This document shows positions 35,681 through 47,396 of a stretch of 64,000 nt of DNA, in pieces; position 1 is the first letter of the stretch, and every line of letters starts with the position of its first letter. This DNA comes from Vreelandella zhanjiangensis DSM 21076 (GTDB lineage: Bacteria; Pseudomonadota; Gammaproteobacteria; Pseudomonadales; Halomonadaceae), in the NCBI RefSeq assembly GCF_000377665.1, contig NZ_KB898649.1, positions 62,001-126,000 of the forward strand. The letters are read 5' to 3'. Both the position numbers and the translations under genes were made by a program. Under the pieces are notes generated by a model. That model ran no database searches. It was given only the letters and a program-made list of their open reading frames with translations, and had not been told where the DNA came from.

Positions 35681-36927
35681 ACATACTTGAATACCTAGCC
35701 ATCTTTACGCTTGGCTACCCAAGCCTAATGGCAACCATCTGGATCTGTGGCGGTATCTACTTTTATGTACATTGGGAGCGTAAACAGCCCTGGCCTGCCA
35801 AGCTTGAATGGGACGAAAACGCACCCACCGTCACGGTACTGCTACCCTGCTATAACGAGGGCGCTAATGTTGATGAAACCGTTCACCACCTGTTCAAGCA
35901 GAACTATCCGCAGATGAAGGTTATTGCCATCAATGATGGCAGTAAGGATGACACCGGTAGTCGGCTTGAGGCGCTTGCGCTTATATACACGGACTTAAAA
36001 GTGCTGCATCAACCCAACCAGGGCAAAGCCAGCGCCATGAACCATGGGCTAAGTGAGGCGACGAGCGACATCATTGTGGGAATCGATGGAGATGCCATCC
36101 TCGATTACGACGCTATCGGCTACATGATGGGGCATTTTATGAACAGCCCTAAAGTAAGCGGCGTCACCGGCAACCCTCGCGTGCGAACCCGTTCAACCGT
36201 CATTGGCAAAATACAAACCGGCGAATTTTCCGCGATTATCGGTCTTATCAAGCGTGCCCAGCGTATCTACGGCATGGTGTTTACCATATCTGGGGTTATC
36301 TGCGCGTTTAGACGCACAGCACTGGAGAAAGTCGGTGGCTGGAACACCGATATGATTACCGAAGATATCGACGTGAGCTGGCGTTTGCAGCTGGCAGGTG
36401 GCCATGTCCGCTATGAACCACGCGCCATGTGCTGGGTATTGATGCCTGAAACGCTTCGCGGGCTATTCAAGCAGCGGCTGCGCTGGTCACAAGGTGGCGG
36501 TGAAGTCGTTCTACGCTACTTCTCACAAACTATCCGCTGGAAAAACCGGCGCTTCTGGCCATTGATGCTGGAATACATCATCAGCGTAGCCTGGTGCTAC
36601 TCGGTTATCGCGCTACTGATCGCCTGGCTTGTTTCTCAAGCGAACCAACCCATGGAATGGCCGATCACTACTCAGGTGTTCTCGTATTTCGGCAGTATTT
36701 TGATAGCGGTTAGTTTTATCCAGTTCACCGTCAGCTTTTATATCGACAGCCGCTACGATAAAGAGATATTTCGCTGCGTTTACTGGAGCATCTGGTACCC
36801 GTTTGCCTACTGGATTCTCAATATGGCGACCGTTGTTATTGCCTTCCCCAAAGCCATGATGCGTCAGCAGGGAAGGCTTGCCACCTGGACCAGCCCAGAC
36901 CGAGGAGAGCGTTTCCATGAACAATAA
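35677..36927 (+). CDS. pgaC: Poly-beta-1,6-GlcNAc synthase PgaC
   Basis: PgaC is the inner-membrane GT2 glycosyltransferase that polymerises UDP-GlcNAc. The 416-aa product has an N-terminal helix, the catalytic domain with LLPCYNEGANVDET, INDGSKDDTG, GIDGDAI and TEDIDVSWRLQ, the QRLRWSQGG (Q/RxxRW) motif near 265, and further helices at the C-terminus. In E. coli the PgaC-PgaD pair binds c-di-GMP. The ATG overlaps the pgaB stop (ATGA) and the end overlaps pgaD by 11 bases. Confidence 0.96.
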   Translation: MNILEYLAIFTLGYPSLMATIWICGGIYFYVHWERKQPWPAKLEWDENAPTVTVLLPCYNEGANVDETVHHLFKQNYPQMKVIAINDGSKDDTGSRLEALALIYTDLKVLHQPNQGKASAMNHGLSEATSDIIVGIDGDAILDYDAIGYMMGHFMNSPKVSGVTGNPRVRTRSTVIGKIQTGEFSAIIGLIKRAQRIYGMVFTISGVICAFRRTALEKVGGWNTDMITEDIDVSWRLQLAGGHVRYEPRAMCWVLMPETLRGLFKQRLRWSQGGGEVVLRYFSQTIRWKNRRFWPLMLEYIISVAWCYSVIALLIAWLVSQANQPMEWPITTQVFSYFGSILIAVSFIQFTVSFYIDSRYDKEIFRCVYWSIWYPFAYWILNMATVVIAFPKAMMRQQGRLATWTSPDRGERFHEQ

Positions 36928-37309
36928 GCTCGTACCTATCATCATTGATAACCCCTGCCAGAAAGGCTTGGGCTATCGTATCCGCGACGTCATTATTACA
37001 ACGGCCACCCTTATCTTGTGGCTGCTTGTACTGGCAAGGCTATACACCTTCTTTATCATCGAAGAAGCCATTCTTGAACAGCTTTACGGCTCACTGATGA
37101 TCAAAGTGGTTGCCGTCAGTTTTATCGTCACCTTCTTAACCTTCCACTGTTGGGCGGTTTATAACCAATTTTTGTACACCAGTATTCTGAAGCGCCAAGC
37201 GCGCCACATGGAACCGCCTACCCTTGAAATCGATAATAAAATGGCTAATGAACAAACAATCACCGCCCCACTGCCAAAGCAGAAAGTAACCGAAGCACAC
37301 ACTAGGTGA
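36917..37309 (+). CDS. pgaD: PgaD, accessory subunit of the PNAG synthase
   Basis: PgaD is a small inner-membrane protein that with PgaC forms the c-di-GMP-responsive synthase. The 130-aa product has two membrane helices (about 25-47 and 60-85) and a polar cytoplasmic tail. The start at 36917, inside the end of pgaC, has GGAGAG before it. The longer frame to 36878 is rejected. Length is similar to E. coli PgaD (137 aa). It closes the operon; only a weak hairpin follows. Confidence 0.9.
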   Translation: MNNKLVPIIIDNPCQKGLGYRIRDVIITTATLILWLLVLARLYTFFIIEEAILEQLYGSLMIKVVAVSFIVTFLTFHCWAVYNQFLYTSILKRQARHMEPPTLEIDNKMANEQTITAPLPKQKVTEAHTR

Positions 37310-37320
37310 TTCATCAAAAC

Positions 37321-37337
37321 GGAGGGCTAACCCCTCC
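37321..37337. terminator. Weak hairpin after pgaD
   Basis: GGAGGG pairs with CCCTCC around CTAAC, 12 bases past the pgaD stop. There is no T run, so termination here is doubtful. Confidence 0.3.
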
Positions 37338-37433
37338 ATTCAGGTCACGGCAGATCTGACTGGAGGGTATCAAAGCATACCGTTCCTACCCCTGCAGACG
37401 TCTGTTTTAGCGCGTAATAACGCTGATATTGCG

Positions 37434-37982
37434 TTAAGGATTTAACACCTTCAACTGGGGCCATATCTCCAGCCAGCGTTTTTCAGCAATACGTCGTTTA
37501 AAGTCGAGTGGTTTGGGCCTTTTGGTATTCAGCGTGATAGTAAAATCAAATAAAGGATCAACCCCGAACGGTGCGATAATTACCACCTCACCGTTATCAT
37601 CCAGCGATGCACCCACGGCGGTTTGAACCTCCACCCAATAGCTCATGGCATCCGCCGTTGAGGTATAGGGCTGGTCCAGATTCCGCACATGCATTCTGGC
37701 CTGATTTTTGACCGACCACGGCAAATCCACAGTGCGTTTGAGCCTCTTTTCAATATGGCGATCGCGCTCTTCAGAGACGTTGCTGGGGTCAAAGTAGATC
37801 AGGTCAATATCGTTAAGCGCAGTGGGACTTGAAAACCCATGCATTTTGTCCCATACCAGGTTGCGCACAAAGCCCGCTGCCAGGCATCCATCGGGTAGCC
37901 CCATTTCAGCCGCCGCATACAGCGCCTTCATGCGTTTTTTATCCTGGGCAATCCATTGTTCAAGCTGCGCGCTATGTTTCAT
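37434..37982 (-). CDS. Nucleotidyltransferase family protein (NTP_transf_6/DUF925 type)
   Basis: The 182-aa product shows the nucleotidyltransferase-like core AAGFVRNLVWD near residue 36 followed by LNDIDLIYFD with paired Asp, and a later conserved DPLFDFTITLN. Proteins of this family are widespread but uncharacterised. It could transfer a nucleotide to a small molecule or protein. Its start overlaps the end of the upstream methyltransferase by 11 bases, suggesting translational coupling. Confidence 0.82.
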   Translation of the reverse strand: MKHSAQLEQWIAQDKKRMKALYAAAEMGLPDGCLAAGFVRNLVWDKMHGFSSPTALNDIDLIYFDPSNVSEERDRHIEKRLKRTVDLPWSVKNQARMHVRNLDQPYTSTADAMSYWVEVQTAVGASLDDNGEVVIIAPFGVDPLFDFTITLNTKRPKPLDFKRRIAEKRWLEIWPQLKVLNP

Positions 37983-38580
37983 TGACTACAGTAATCTTCT
38001 GAGCAACGACAGAATAAGTATGCCAATGCTTTTGCTTACTCAGCAACGTCATACCTTCTGCATCATGTTCATGAATATCAAGGATCTTGAAATCGCGGGC
38101 AAAGAGTTCGTTTAACTCAGCTTTTGAGTGAACAGTAAGATCGCCGTGTCCCATCTTTACCCAGGAATCGTTGGGGCCCATAAAGTGACCGCAAAACACG
38201 CCTCCTTTGAGCAGCGATCGGGCGATATTCATCCAGGCAGTCGCAAACCGTTCCTGATAGCAAAAGAACAGGCTTGAGCACGCGTTTATTAAGGACGACT
38301 CTGGATACGCAAAGTACTCAAAGCTGCAAACCTGAGGAAATAACGTTCTATCGAGATGTAGCTGGCCCTTTTCACGCAAGCGGGCAATAGCCGCATCGCT
38401 TTTATCATAGGCATGCACTGTAAAGCCTCGCTCGAGCAGAAAAAGAGCATCACGGCCTGCGCCGCAGCCTGCATCCACCGCGACTTTGGGCAGCGAAGTG
38501 TCCACTACTTCAAGAGCCATCTTGAGGTGAGGATAGACCTCTACACCCAATGAACGCTGATAGTACGTTTGCTCGCTCAT
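37972..38580 (-). CDS. Class I SAM-dependent methyltransferase (TehB-like)
   Basis: The 202-aa protein has the SAM-binding motif I AVDAGCGAGRDALFLLERG at about 34-52, then VHAYDKSDAAI, a Rossmann pattern common to small-molecule methyltransferases such as TehB. Substrate is unknown, and no tellurite genes are nearby. It overlaps the nucleotidyltransferase gene by 11 bases, so the two may work on related substrates, which is inference. Confidence 0.82.
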   Translation of the reverse strand: MSEQTYYQRSLGVEVYPHLKMALEVVDTSLPKVAVDAGCGAGRDALFLLERGFTVHAYDKSDAAIARLREKGQLHLDRTLFPQVCSFEYFAYPESSLINACSSLFFCYQERFATAWMNIARSLLKGGVFCGHFMGPNDSWVKMGHGDLTVHSKAELNELFARDFKILDIHEHDAEGMTLLSKQKHWHTYSVVAQKITVVNET

Positions 38581-38652
38581 GCTCGATTCTCAACAGGTTT
38601 AAAATTGACAAACAGTAAAGTCAGGTTGAGTACCGCAGAGGCATCGTGACAA

Positions 38653-39156
38653 TCAAGGTGCATTGATCACGTACCGCTGAATAATTTCTCCACCGTCGTT
38701 AATTTCAGATTCCAAGGAGCCGCCATTTGCGATGATCATCTGCGAGGAAGGCAAGTTGTGTTTATGACAGTGAATATGAACCGGGTGAATGCCACGCTCC
38801 AACGCCTTTTCCAAAGTAAGCGCCAGCAGATGCCTCCCAAGCCCACTTCCCCGCTGGGTAGGCCTTATACTAAGCCCAATATGACCACCTGCATGCCGTA
38901 TTCGATGGTTAAGATGATGCCGGAGGTTAGATACTCCCAGAATCTCACTCTCATCTACCAGCCAATAGGTGCTTGATGGAACGAGCCGCTCTTGCAGATC
39001 AGTACCGTTTTTGAATGTTTCCAGCTTCGCTAGAAGCTTACCAAAATCAGAATGATCGAAATCCAAGGGAAAAGGATAGCGCTCTTCATCGCCAAGCTCT
39101 TGGATGTATTCCCGGTAGCTACGCTCATATTCTAGGTTTGGAAGTATTAACTGCAT
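38653..39156 (-). CDS. GNAT family N-acetyltransferase
   Basis: The 167-aa product carries the acetyl-CoA loop in RPTQRGSGLGRHLLALTLEKAL-type sequence near residue 105 (the QRGSGLG core), after a beta-strand region GGHIGLSIR. The acceptor is unknown. The ATG follows directly on the stop codon of a possible 81-codon gene, whose end carries AAGGA that can serve as its ribosome binding site. Confidence 0.84.
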   Translation of the reverse strand: MQLILPNLEYERSYREYIQELGDEERYPFPLDFDHSDFGKLLAKLETFKNGTDLQERLVPSSTYWLVDESEILGVSNLRHHLNHRIRHAGGHIGLSIRPTQRGSGLGRHLLALTLEKALERGIHPVHIHCHKHNLPSSQMIIANGGSLESEINDGGEIIQRYVINAP

Positions 39157-39402
39157 TTAATAATAATCCTTGGATGCTTGCAGCACATACCGTTCCCACC
39201 TGATCAACCCCGGAACCGAATAGGTAAATATCACTGCCTGACTTAGCAAGCGCACTTCAGCTAGAGACAGCGTTTGCTGTACTGCATAGAAAATTACTGA
39301 GTCAGTCATGACCTCTGAAACATTGTTTCGCAGCTTGACTGCCTCATGGGTATGTGGGGCTGATAAGCGCTGCAAGACGGAACCTGCAAGTGATGCAGCC
39401 AT
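39157..39402 (-). CDS. Possible small protein between two GNAT genes
   Basis: An 81-codon open frame fits exactly between the two acetyltransferase genes: 5 bases after the stop of one and with its TAA touching the ATG of the other. The product has no recognised motif, signal peptide or clear membrane segment. It has no good ribosome binding site. The tight packing favours a real gene; a decayed fragment is the alternative. Confidence 0.4.
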   Translation of the reverse strand: MAASLAGSVLQRLSAPHTHEAVKLRNNVSEVMTDSVIFYAVQQTLSLAEVRLLSQAVIFTYSVPGLIRWERYVLQASKDYY

Positions 39403-39407
39403 TACGC

Positions 39408-39881
39408 TTACAAATTAATGTTACGTGCAATCATCAATACTTCATCTGCTGAATATAAATTGCGAATGGTTGCCTCAACTTCAGCGCCTAATGTTGATTT
39501 ATATAGCCTCTGAGCAGCATTATCAGCTCTTGTAGTTACTAGTATATGTTTTAACGTAGAACCATGTGTTACTAGCTGCTCTTTAACCAAAGGTAGTGAG
39601 CTTTCAATTAACTGCTTACCAACTCCCTGGCCTTGACGATTTGGTAATACTGCCAGCTGCTCTAACTCCAGAACAGCTTCAGAACGAAACCCACTCTTTT
39701 GCATCCACATAATATAACCAATAACGTTACCACTAACCTCTGCGACAAAGCAGAGAAATCGTGGAGAGGCGCTAAAGTTACATTTTAGCCATTCATAAGA
39801 ATGCGCTTGGCGAGGAAATGCAAGCGAATGTACTTTTGCTGCTTCGTCTAGATCAGTAGCTTCCATTTGTCTTATTTTCAT
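39408..39881 (-). CDS. GNAT family N-acetyltransferase (RimI-like)
   Basis: The 157-aa protein shows a typical GNAT layout: the opening RQMEATDLDEAAKVH, the VIGYIMWM strand, ELEQLAVLPNRQGQGVGKQL with the acetyl-CoA loop near residue 85, and DNAAQRLYKSTLGAE. The substrate is unknown. Its DNA is more A+T rich than the flanking housekeeping genes, in keeping with an acquired cassette. Confidence 0.85.
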   Translation of the reverse strand: MKIRQMEATDLDEAAKVHSLAFPRQAHSYEWLKCNFSASPRFLCFVAEVSGNVIGYIMWMQKSGFRSEAVLELEQLAVLPNRQGQGVGKQLIESSLPLVKEQLVTHGSTLKHILVTTRADNAAQRLYKSTLGAEVEATIRNLYSADEVLMIARNINL

Positions 39882-40058
39882 TAATAAACCATCAATTTAT
39901 AGATAAAAAACGACTGCTGAAAACTTATTCCCACGCTATCAATTTCCTATGCTTGCTAAAGCGTAAAATCTACCAGTAGCTGACGTCCACCCAAACGATG
40001 ACTCAAATAATATCAGCATCACTGGCGTCTGACTGTTCTTCAATACAGCAATACTAAA

Positions 40059-40634
40059 TCAGTGCCGCCTCAACAGACGATTGAGGAAACGCATAGCGGC
40101 ATTAGGACGAGGGCGACAATCCCATTTATATACCTTTCCCTGTGGCATCTCGGTATCTGCACCGTAACCTGTGAGGTCTTTAGCTTGAAACAGAGGAAGA
40201 GAGTAAACGTGATCAACTTCTTCATCACCGTTACTATCCTGCTCGCGTTGCATTTGCAATAATGTTTTCTTAATGACGTAATAGTTCCCCGGCGGCTTAC
40301 CATTTTCTTCAAGATGATAGATGTCTTCATCACCATAATGGTATGCCCCCCAAACGTTGACCCCATTTTCCCAGAATGATACTTCTGACATCCGAGGGCG
40401 CTCCTCAACTTCACAAAAGAGCACTTTGCGATTTAACGAAAGATAACGGCGCTCCTTATATCGTGCGAAGAGCGAGGCACGCTTGTCACCATATTCAAAT
40501 ATAAAAAGCTGTTCTTCTGGCGTTACGATGGCGATTAAGTCAGGATCTTCGGTATTACTTGTCTCTTCGGCCAACAAGTCCTTCTTCATTTGCGCAAAAT
40601 GCTTTGCATCACAAACTAGCCATGAGAGGTCCAT
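40059..40634 (-). CDS. Hypothetical protein, 191 aa
   Basis: I recognise no family. The product is acidic, lacks a signal peptide and membrane segments, and has several aromatic-rich stretches (NVWGAYHYGDEDIYHLEENG near residue 95). A basic C-terminal end reads RFLNRLLRRH. It lies alone, with more than 150 bases on either side, and its DNA is A+T rich. An immunity-like or regulatory protein is conceivable, without direct support. Confidence 0.62.
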   Translation of the reverse strand: MDLSWLVCDAKHFAQMKKDLLAEETSNTEDPDLIAIVTPEEQLFIFEYGDKRASLFARYKERRYLSLNRKVLFCEVEERPRMSEVSFWENGVNVWGAYHYGDEDIYHLEENGKPPGNYYVIKKTLLQMQREQDSNGDEEVDHVYSLPLFQAKDLTGYGADTEMPQGKVYKWDCRPRPNAAMRFLNRLLRRH

Positions 40635-41085
40635 GCTCTATTGTTCCTTTTCTATATATTGTTCATAAATGAGAATACAAAAATACTTTTTAATCCTGAA
40701 CAAAAAACTTCGTGACAGTGATTAAGCGTTTACTTTTCCATAGCGGGCAACCATACCATTCGGCGGGCTGCGTATCATGCGCTTAGATTTATCGTTTGGC
40801 AGCAACGATAGCTTTCGAAAGCTATCTTCTGAAGCTTATCCACTCTTGCACGCTCCTGCCGAGGCATTTTCGCGGGTGCCTTATTTGTTCGTTCCTCACA
40901 AATCGTTACCACGCGCTACGAGTACCTATCTCCCAGATTTATTCTAGGATAGTGGAGCCGCATAATCATCGTGCGCTAAAGCGAACGCCCACAAGTGCTG
41001 GTTGCTTTTGCGGCCTTGAAAACAGCATTGCTAGCCTTCCTTCGCAAATCCTATTAGCCTGCTAATTCACTACTAAGGGTTTGTC
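40635..41085. other. Non-coding stretch with a perfect 20-bp palindrome
   Basis: In 451 bases I find no gene with convincing protein character. The one long rightward frame (40796-41065) has odd composition and no ribosome binding site. The striking element is a perfect palindrome at 40807-40826 (GATAGCTTTC then GAAAGCTATC). Reverse-strand frames are interrupted by many stops. It may hold the promoter of the membrane protein gene. Confidence 0.5.
40807..40826. repeat. Perfect 20-bp palindrome
   Basis: GATAGCTTTC is followed immediately by its reverse complement GAAAGCTATC. As DNA it could bind a dimeric regulator; as RNA it could form a hairpin of 8 pairs. No T run follows. It has no copy elsewhere in the window that I noticed. 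Confidence 0.7.
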
Positions 41086-42402
41086 ATGCAAGAGACCACT
41101 TCTCGGCAGCGTTTAGCGGGCGTGCTGATTTTGCTTGGGCTGATCGCTCAGATTCTCGGTTTTACGGGCTTATTAAATACGGCGCATGCGGTGAGCTATT
41201 TGTTGTGGCTCTCGGTGGCGTTGCTTTGGCGGGATATCCCTAAGCGCTCGCGGGTTCAGGCGGGGGTGTTGATGGGCCTGGGCCTTTCGATGCTGTTAGT
41301 AGCGCGCTTTGTTTATAACGCCGAGGTGGATTGGCCCGCGATGCTGCAGGGCAATGCTTTTGTGGCGGCCATGCTTGTCGGCGTGAGCTTTATTTCTCTA
41401 GTGGGTAAACAGCAGGGGCGAAAAAGGGCCTCCGGCAAGAAGCTGACGGGCAGCGGCGGCATTTTGCGCACGTGGCTGGGCGTGCATTTTCTGGGCACAA
41501 TTTTGAACATGTCGACGATTATTATGGTGGGCGATCGTTTGGCGCGCTCAGGCCCCCTTTCAATGCCTCAGTATCTGGCGCTGAACCGCGGGCTTTCCAG
41601 TGCCGCGACGTGGTCGCCCTTTTTTGCGTCCATGGGCATCGTCATCGCCTTAGCCCCCGAGATGCAGTACTCCCACATCGCGCTGTTTGGTCTTCCTTTG
41701 GCGATGGCATCAGGATTACTGACCACCCTGGAACTGGGACGGCGGTTTGATTTAAGCAATGTGCTGGGCTTCTCACTGGCACCCCGCAGTTTATTGATGC
41801 CGGTCGTGATGGCGCTTCTGGTCATGGTGTTTCACTTTTGGCTTACACCTGAGCTATCCATTGTGGGAATTATCACTTTTTTAATTCCAAGTGTCGCTTT
41901 GCTTTATAACTTGCGGGAGGGGCCACGCTACACGCTTCGTCGCGTTCGTCAGCATACGACGACGCGTTTACCGGCGATGCGCGGTGAGATCTCGTTATTT
42001 TTAGCGGCAGGTTTATTAACACTAGGCCTGTCTACCTTGGTAACTGCACTAGCAGGCAGCGATTGGACACTGTTCGAAGCCTTTGGGGCTCCACAAGGCA
42101 TGGTGAGTTTTATCGCTATCGTGCTAAGTGCGCTGGCGGGCCTTCACCCGATTATCGGGGTTTCGGTACTGGCTTCCATGGTGAGCTTGCAAGGCGGAGA
42201 ACACACCCTGTTTGCCTTTGTGGGGCTATGCTCATGGGCAGTGGGCACCAGCGTCGGGCCATTGTCGGGGATTAATTTATCCCTGCAGGGACGCTACGGC
42301 GTTAGCGGTTATCGCATTATGAAGAACAATCTATTTTATGCGGGAGTAATGAGTCTGCTTTCGCTGGGCTCGATTGCCGGGTTGAGCTATTTAGTCAATT
42401 AG
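41086..42402 (+). CDS. Polytopic membrane protein, possible ion or acid transporter
   Basis: The 438-aa product has about 11-12 hydrophobic segments. The conserved-looking loops TILNMSTIIMVGDRL (about 145-160) and SALAGLHPIIGVSVLASM (about 345-362) recall ion transporter superfamily proteins such as DctM- or ArsB-type permeases. I cannot assign a family with certainty. It stands alone between the accessory cluster and the YbeL-like gene. The ATG at 41086 has AAGGG about 6-8 bases upstream. Confidence 0.75.
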   Translation: MQETTSRQRLAGVLILLGLIAQILGFTGLLNTAHAVSYLLWLSVALLWRDIPKRSRVQAGVLMGLGLSMLLVARFVYNAEVDWPAMLQGNAFVAAMLVGVSFISLVGKQQGRKRASGKKLTGSGGILRTWLGVHFLGTILNMSTIIMVGDRLARSGPLSMPQYLALNRGLSSAATWSPFFASMGIVIALAPEMQYSHIALFGLPLAMASGLLTTLELGRRFDLSNVLGFSLAPRSLLMPVVMALLVMVFHFWLTPELSIVGIITFLIPSVALLYNLREGPRYTLRRVRQHTTTRLPAMRGEISLFLAAGLLTLGLSTLVTALAGSDWTLFEAFGAPQGMVSFIAIVLSALAGLHPIIGVSVLASMVSLQGGEHTLFAFVGLCSWAVGTSVGPLSGINLSLQGRYGVSGYRIMKNNLFYAGVMSLLSLGSIAGLSYLVN

Positions 42403-42415
42403 CTGCTTAGACGTG

Positions 42416-42438
42416 GGCAGCCCTATAAAGGGGCTGCC
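42416..42438. terminator. Hairpin between convergent membrane protein and zinc-ribbon genes
   Basis: GGCAGCCC at 42416-42423 pairs perfectly with GGGCTGCC at 42431-42438. There is no T run on either side, so it is a weak terminator candidate. Confidence 0.4.
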
Positions 42439-42469
42439 ACGCCAATGTATTTATCCCAGACAGCAACGC

Positions 42470-42991
42470 TTACGTTTCGATGATTTTATTGGGGAATCGG
42501 TAGAAATAGCGATGCCCACACTGATGGCAAGGCTCCAGGCGAGCTACCTGCGGCAGCATCACCTGGGCATCGCAATGCACACAAGCCATCAAGCCAGGGG
42601 CGGCTATTTCACCTTCACAGTAATCAGCCCGAGCTGCCTCCAGGTCTTCGGCAAAGCGTTCACGCTCAACTACACTACGGTCGGCGATAGACAGTAGCGA
42701 CTCCGCTACCCGCCGCGACAGGCCGCTGATATCAATGCCCAGCCACGTGGCGACCTGCATACCGGTATCGGCCAGGTAGTACCGCATATCTTTTAGATCA
42801 CGCTCCACCCAGGCGCGCAGCAACGCCAGCTCATCTTTGGTGTACTCTTCAAGCTCTGCCTCAAAAGCGACTGCGTCGTCTAGATCCTTTTGCAAGTTGT
42901 CCCACGTCAGCTCATTGGCGCCATCCTGCATGCGTTCCAGCAGGCGTTCATAGCCCTCGCGCAGGCGATGGTCATTGTGTTGTTCACTCAT
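42470..42991 (-). CDS. Zinc ribbon-containing protein, YbeL-like (DUF1451)
   Basis: The 173-aa product has an alpha-helical N-terminal part and a C-terminal zinc ribbon with CVHC near residue 138 and CHQC about 20 residues later. It matches the YbeL family, whose function is unknown. In E. coli ybeL is likewise divergent from leuS. AAGGAG lies 7-9 bases before the ATG at 42991, so the longer frame to 43075 is rejected. Confidence 0.88.
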   Translation of the reverse strand: MSEQHNDHRLREGYERLLERMQDGANELTWDNLQKDLDDAVAFEAELEEYTKDELALLRAWVERDLKDMRYYLADTGMQVATWLGIDISGLSRRVAESLLSIADRSVVERERFAEDLEAARADYCEGEIAAPGLMACVHCDAQVMLPQVARLEPCHQCGHRYFYRFPNKIIET

Positions 42992-43040
42992 GGTACCTCT
43001 CCTTTTATCGACGCAGTTATTTCCTATCATCAGCTTGCCG

Positions 43041-43069
43041 TTCAAGGATACTCCTTCATAGGATACAAT
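43041..43069 (+). promoter_or_regulatory. Candidate promoter of leuS-lptE-holA
   Basis: TACAAT at 43064-43069 (5 of 6) is a good -10 box. The -35 at 17-base spacing, TTCAAG (43041-43046), is weak. The transcript would start about 78 bases before leuS. Confidence 0.4.
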
Positions 43070-43086
43070 CGACATTACTTATCTGA

Positions 43087-46225
<3,139 letters not shown>

Positions 46226-46229
<4 letters not shown>

Positions 46230-47293
46230 AGGTTTTTGCTGACCAGCTATCTGCAACGCTTGCCAAAAAACTGCCCAAGGTAGTCATTGTGGCCGGTGAA
46301 GAACCGCTTCAGCATCGTGATGCCTGCGATGCCGTGCGGACGGCTGCTCGTCAGGCGGGTATTGAAGAACGCGAAGTGCTGGATGTAGATGCCAACTTTG
46401 CCTGGGGGCGCCTATTGGAAGCCTCCAGCAATTTGTCGTTGTTTGCTACTCAAAAACTAATGGAAGTGCGGCTAGGCACCCATAAGCTTGGCCAGGAAGG
46501 TAGCAAAGCCTTGGTTCAGTACGCTGAAATGATGGAAGGCAGCGACGACATACTGCTTATCAGCATGGGCAAGCTAGACGCCAAGCAGCAAAAAAGTGCC
46601 TGGTTTAAAGCTCTCGACAAGCACGGTGTGTTCGTACCCGTATGGCCGGTGGACAATTCACGCCTTGGCTACTGGCTTCGCGACCGCGCATCACTCCATG
46701 GCCTGCAAATTGATCTTGAGGCGGCACGCCTTTTAGGTGAACGCACCGAGGGCAACCTGCTGGCGGCTGATCAGGAGCTTCAAAAACTCTCGCTGATTCA
46801 CCCTCAAGGCACGCGATTAAACGTGGAAAGCATTGCTCAGGGCGTTGAAGACAGCTCGCGCTTTGACGTTTTCAACCTGGCGGATGCCTGTTTAAAAGGC
46901 GAAACCAGCCGCGCTTCTCGTATTGTGCAGGGCTTGCGTAGTGAAGGCGTCGAAGCACCTATCGTGCTATGGGCATTAAGCCGCGAGCTGCGCACCCTGC
47001 TCTCTTTGCATCAGCACCTGGATCAAGGCCAGAGCTTTGAACATGCCTGCAAAACCCAAAAGCCGATGATTTTTGACAAGCGCCGTCCCGCCTATCAAAA
47101 AGCCATTAAACGTCTTCCCATGAAGCGTTTGCATAAACTCCTGTTGATGGCCCAACGGCTTGATCTTGCCGTGAAAGGTGCATCGGTGGTGCCGTTATGG
47201 CCCGGTCTGCATGATTTGGCGATGACCATGGCCGGTGGCAAAGGCATACTTTCTGAAATGGCCTCGACCTATCGCATTAGTGCAAATAATTAG
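46226..47293 (+). CDS. holA: DNA polymerase III delta subunit
   Basis: HolA is the delta subunit of the clamp loader that opens the beta clamp. The 355-aa protein starts KVFADQLSATLAKKLPKVVIVAGEEPLQ and keeps the family layout of an AAA+-like fold without a functional P-loop. The start is GTG at 46226, overlapping the lptE stop (GTGA). It ends the leuS-lptE-holA set. Confidence 0.95.
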
Positions 47294-47310
47294 CATCTTG
47301 CACAATTGAC

Positions 47311-47339
47311 TTAAAACTCACGCGTTTTATTTCTATACT
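47311..47339 (+). promoter_or_regulatory. Candidate promoter of the PA2779-PA2778 pair
   Basis: TTAAAA (47311-47316, 4 of 6) and TATACT (47334-47339, 5 of 6) are 17 bases apart. The leader would be about 50 bases. The -35 lies within a TTAAAAC, six bases, GTTTTA dyad. Confidence 0.45.
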
Positions 47340-47396
47340 CTTGATTCCAGCAGTAAAGTACCTCTCCCCTCTGAACAGTCTATAAGGAAGAAGACG

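Noticed and set aside
37434-40634. Integron cassette array
   Set aside because: GNAT and unknown genes in one direction suggested cassettes, but I found no attC-like inverted repeats ending in GTTRRRY between the genes.
40796-41065. 89-codon open frame in the spacer before the membrane protein gene
   Set aside because: Unusual composition, no ribosome binding site, no known motif; it spans the palindrome.
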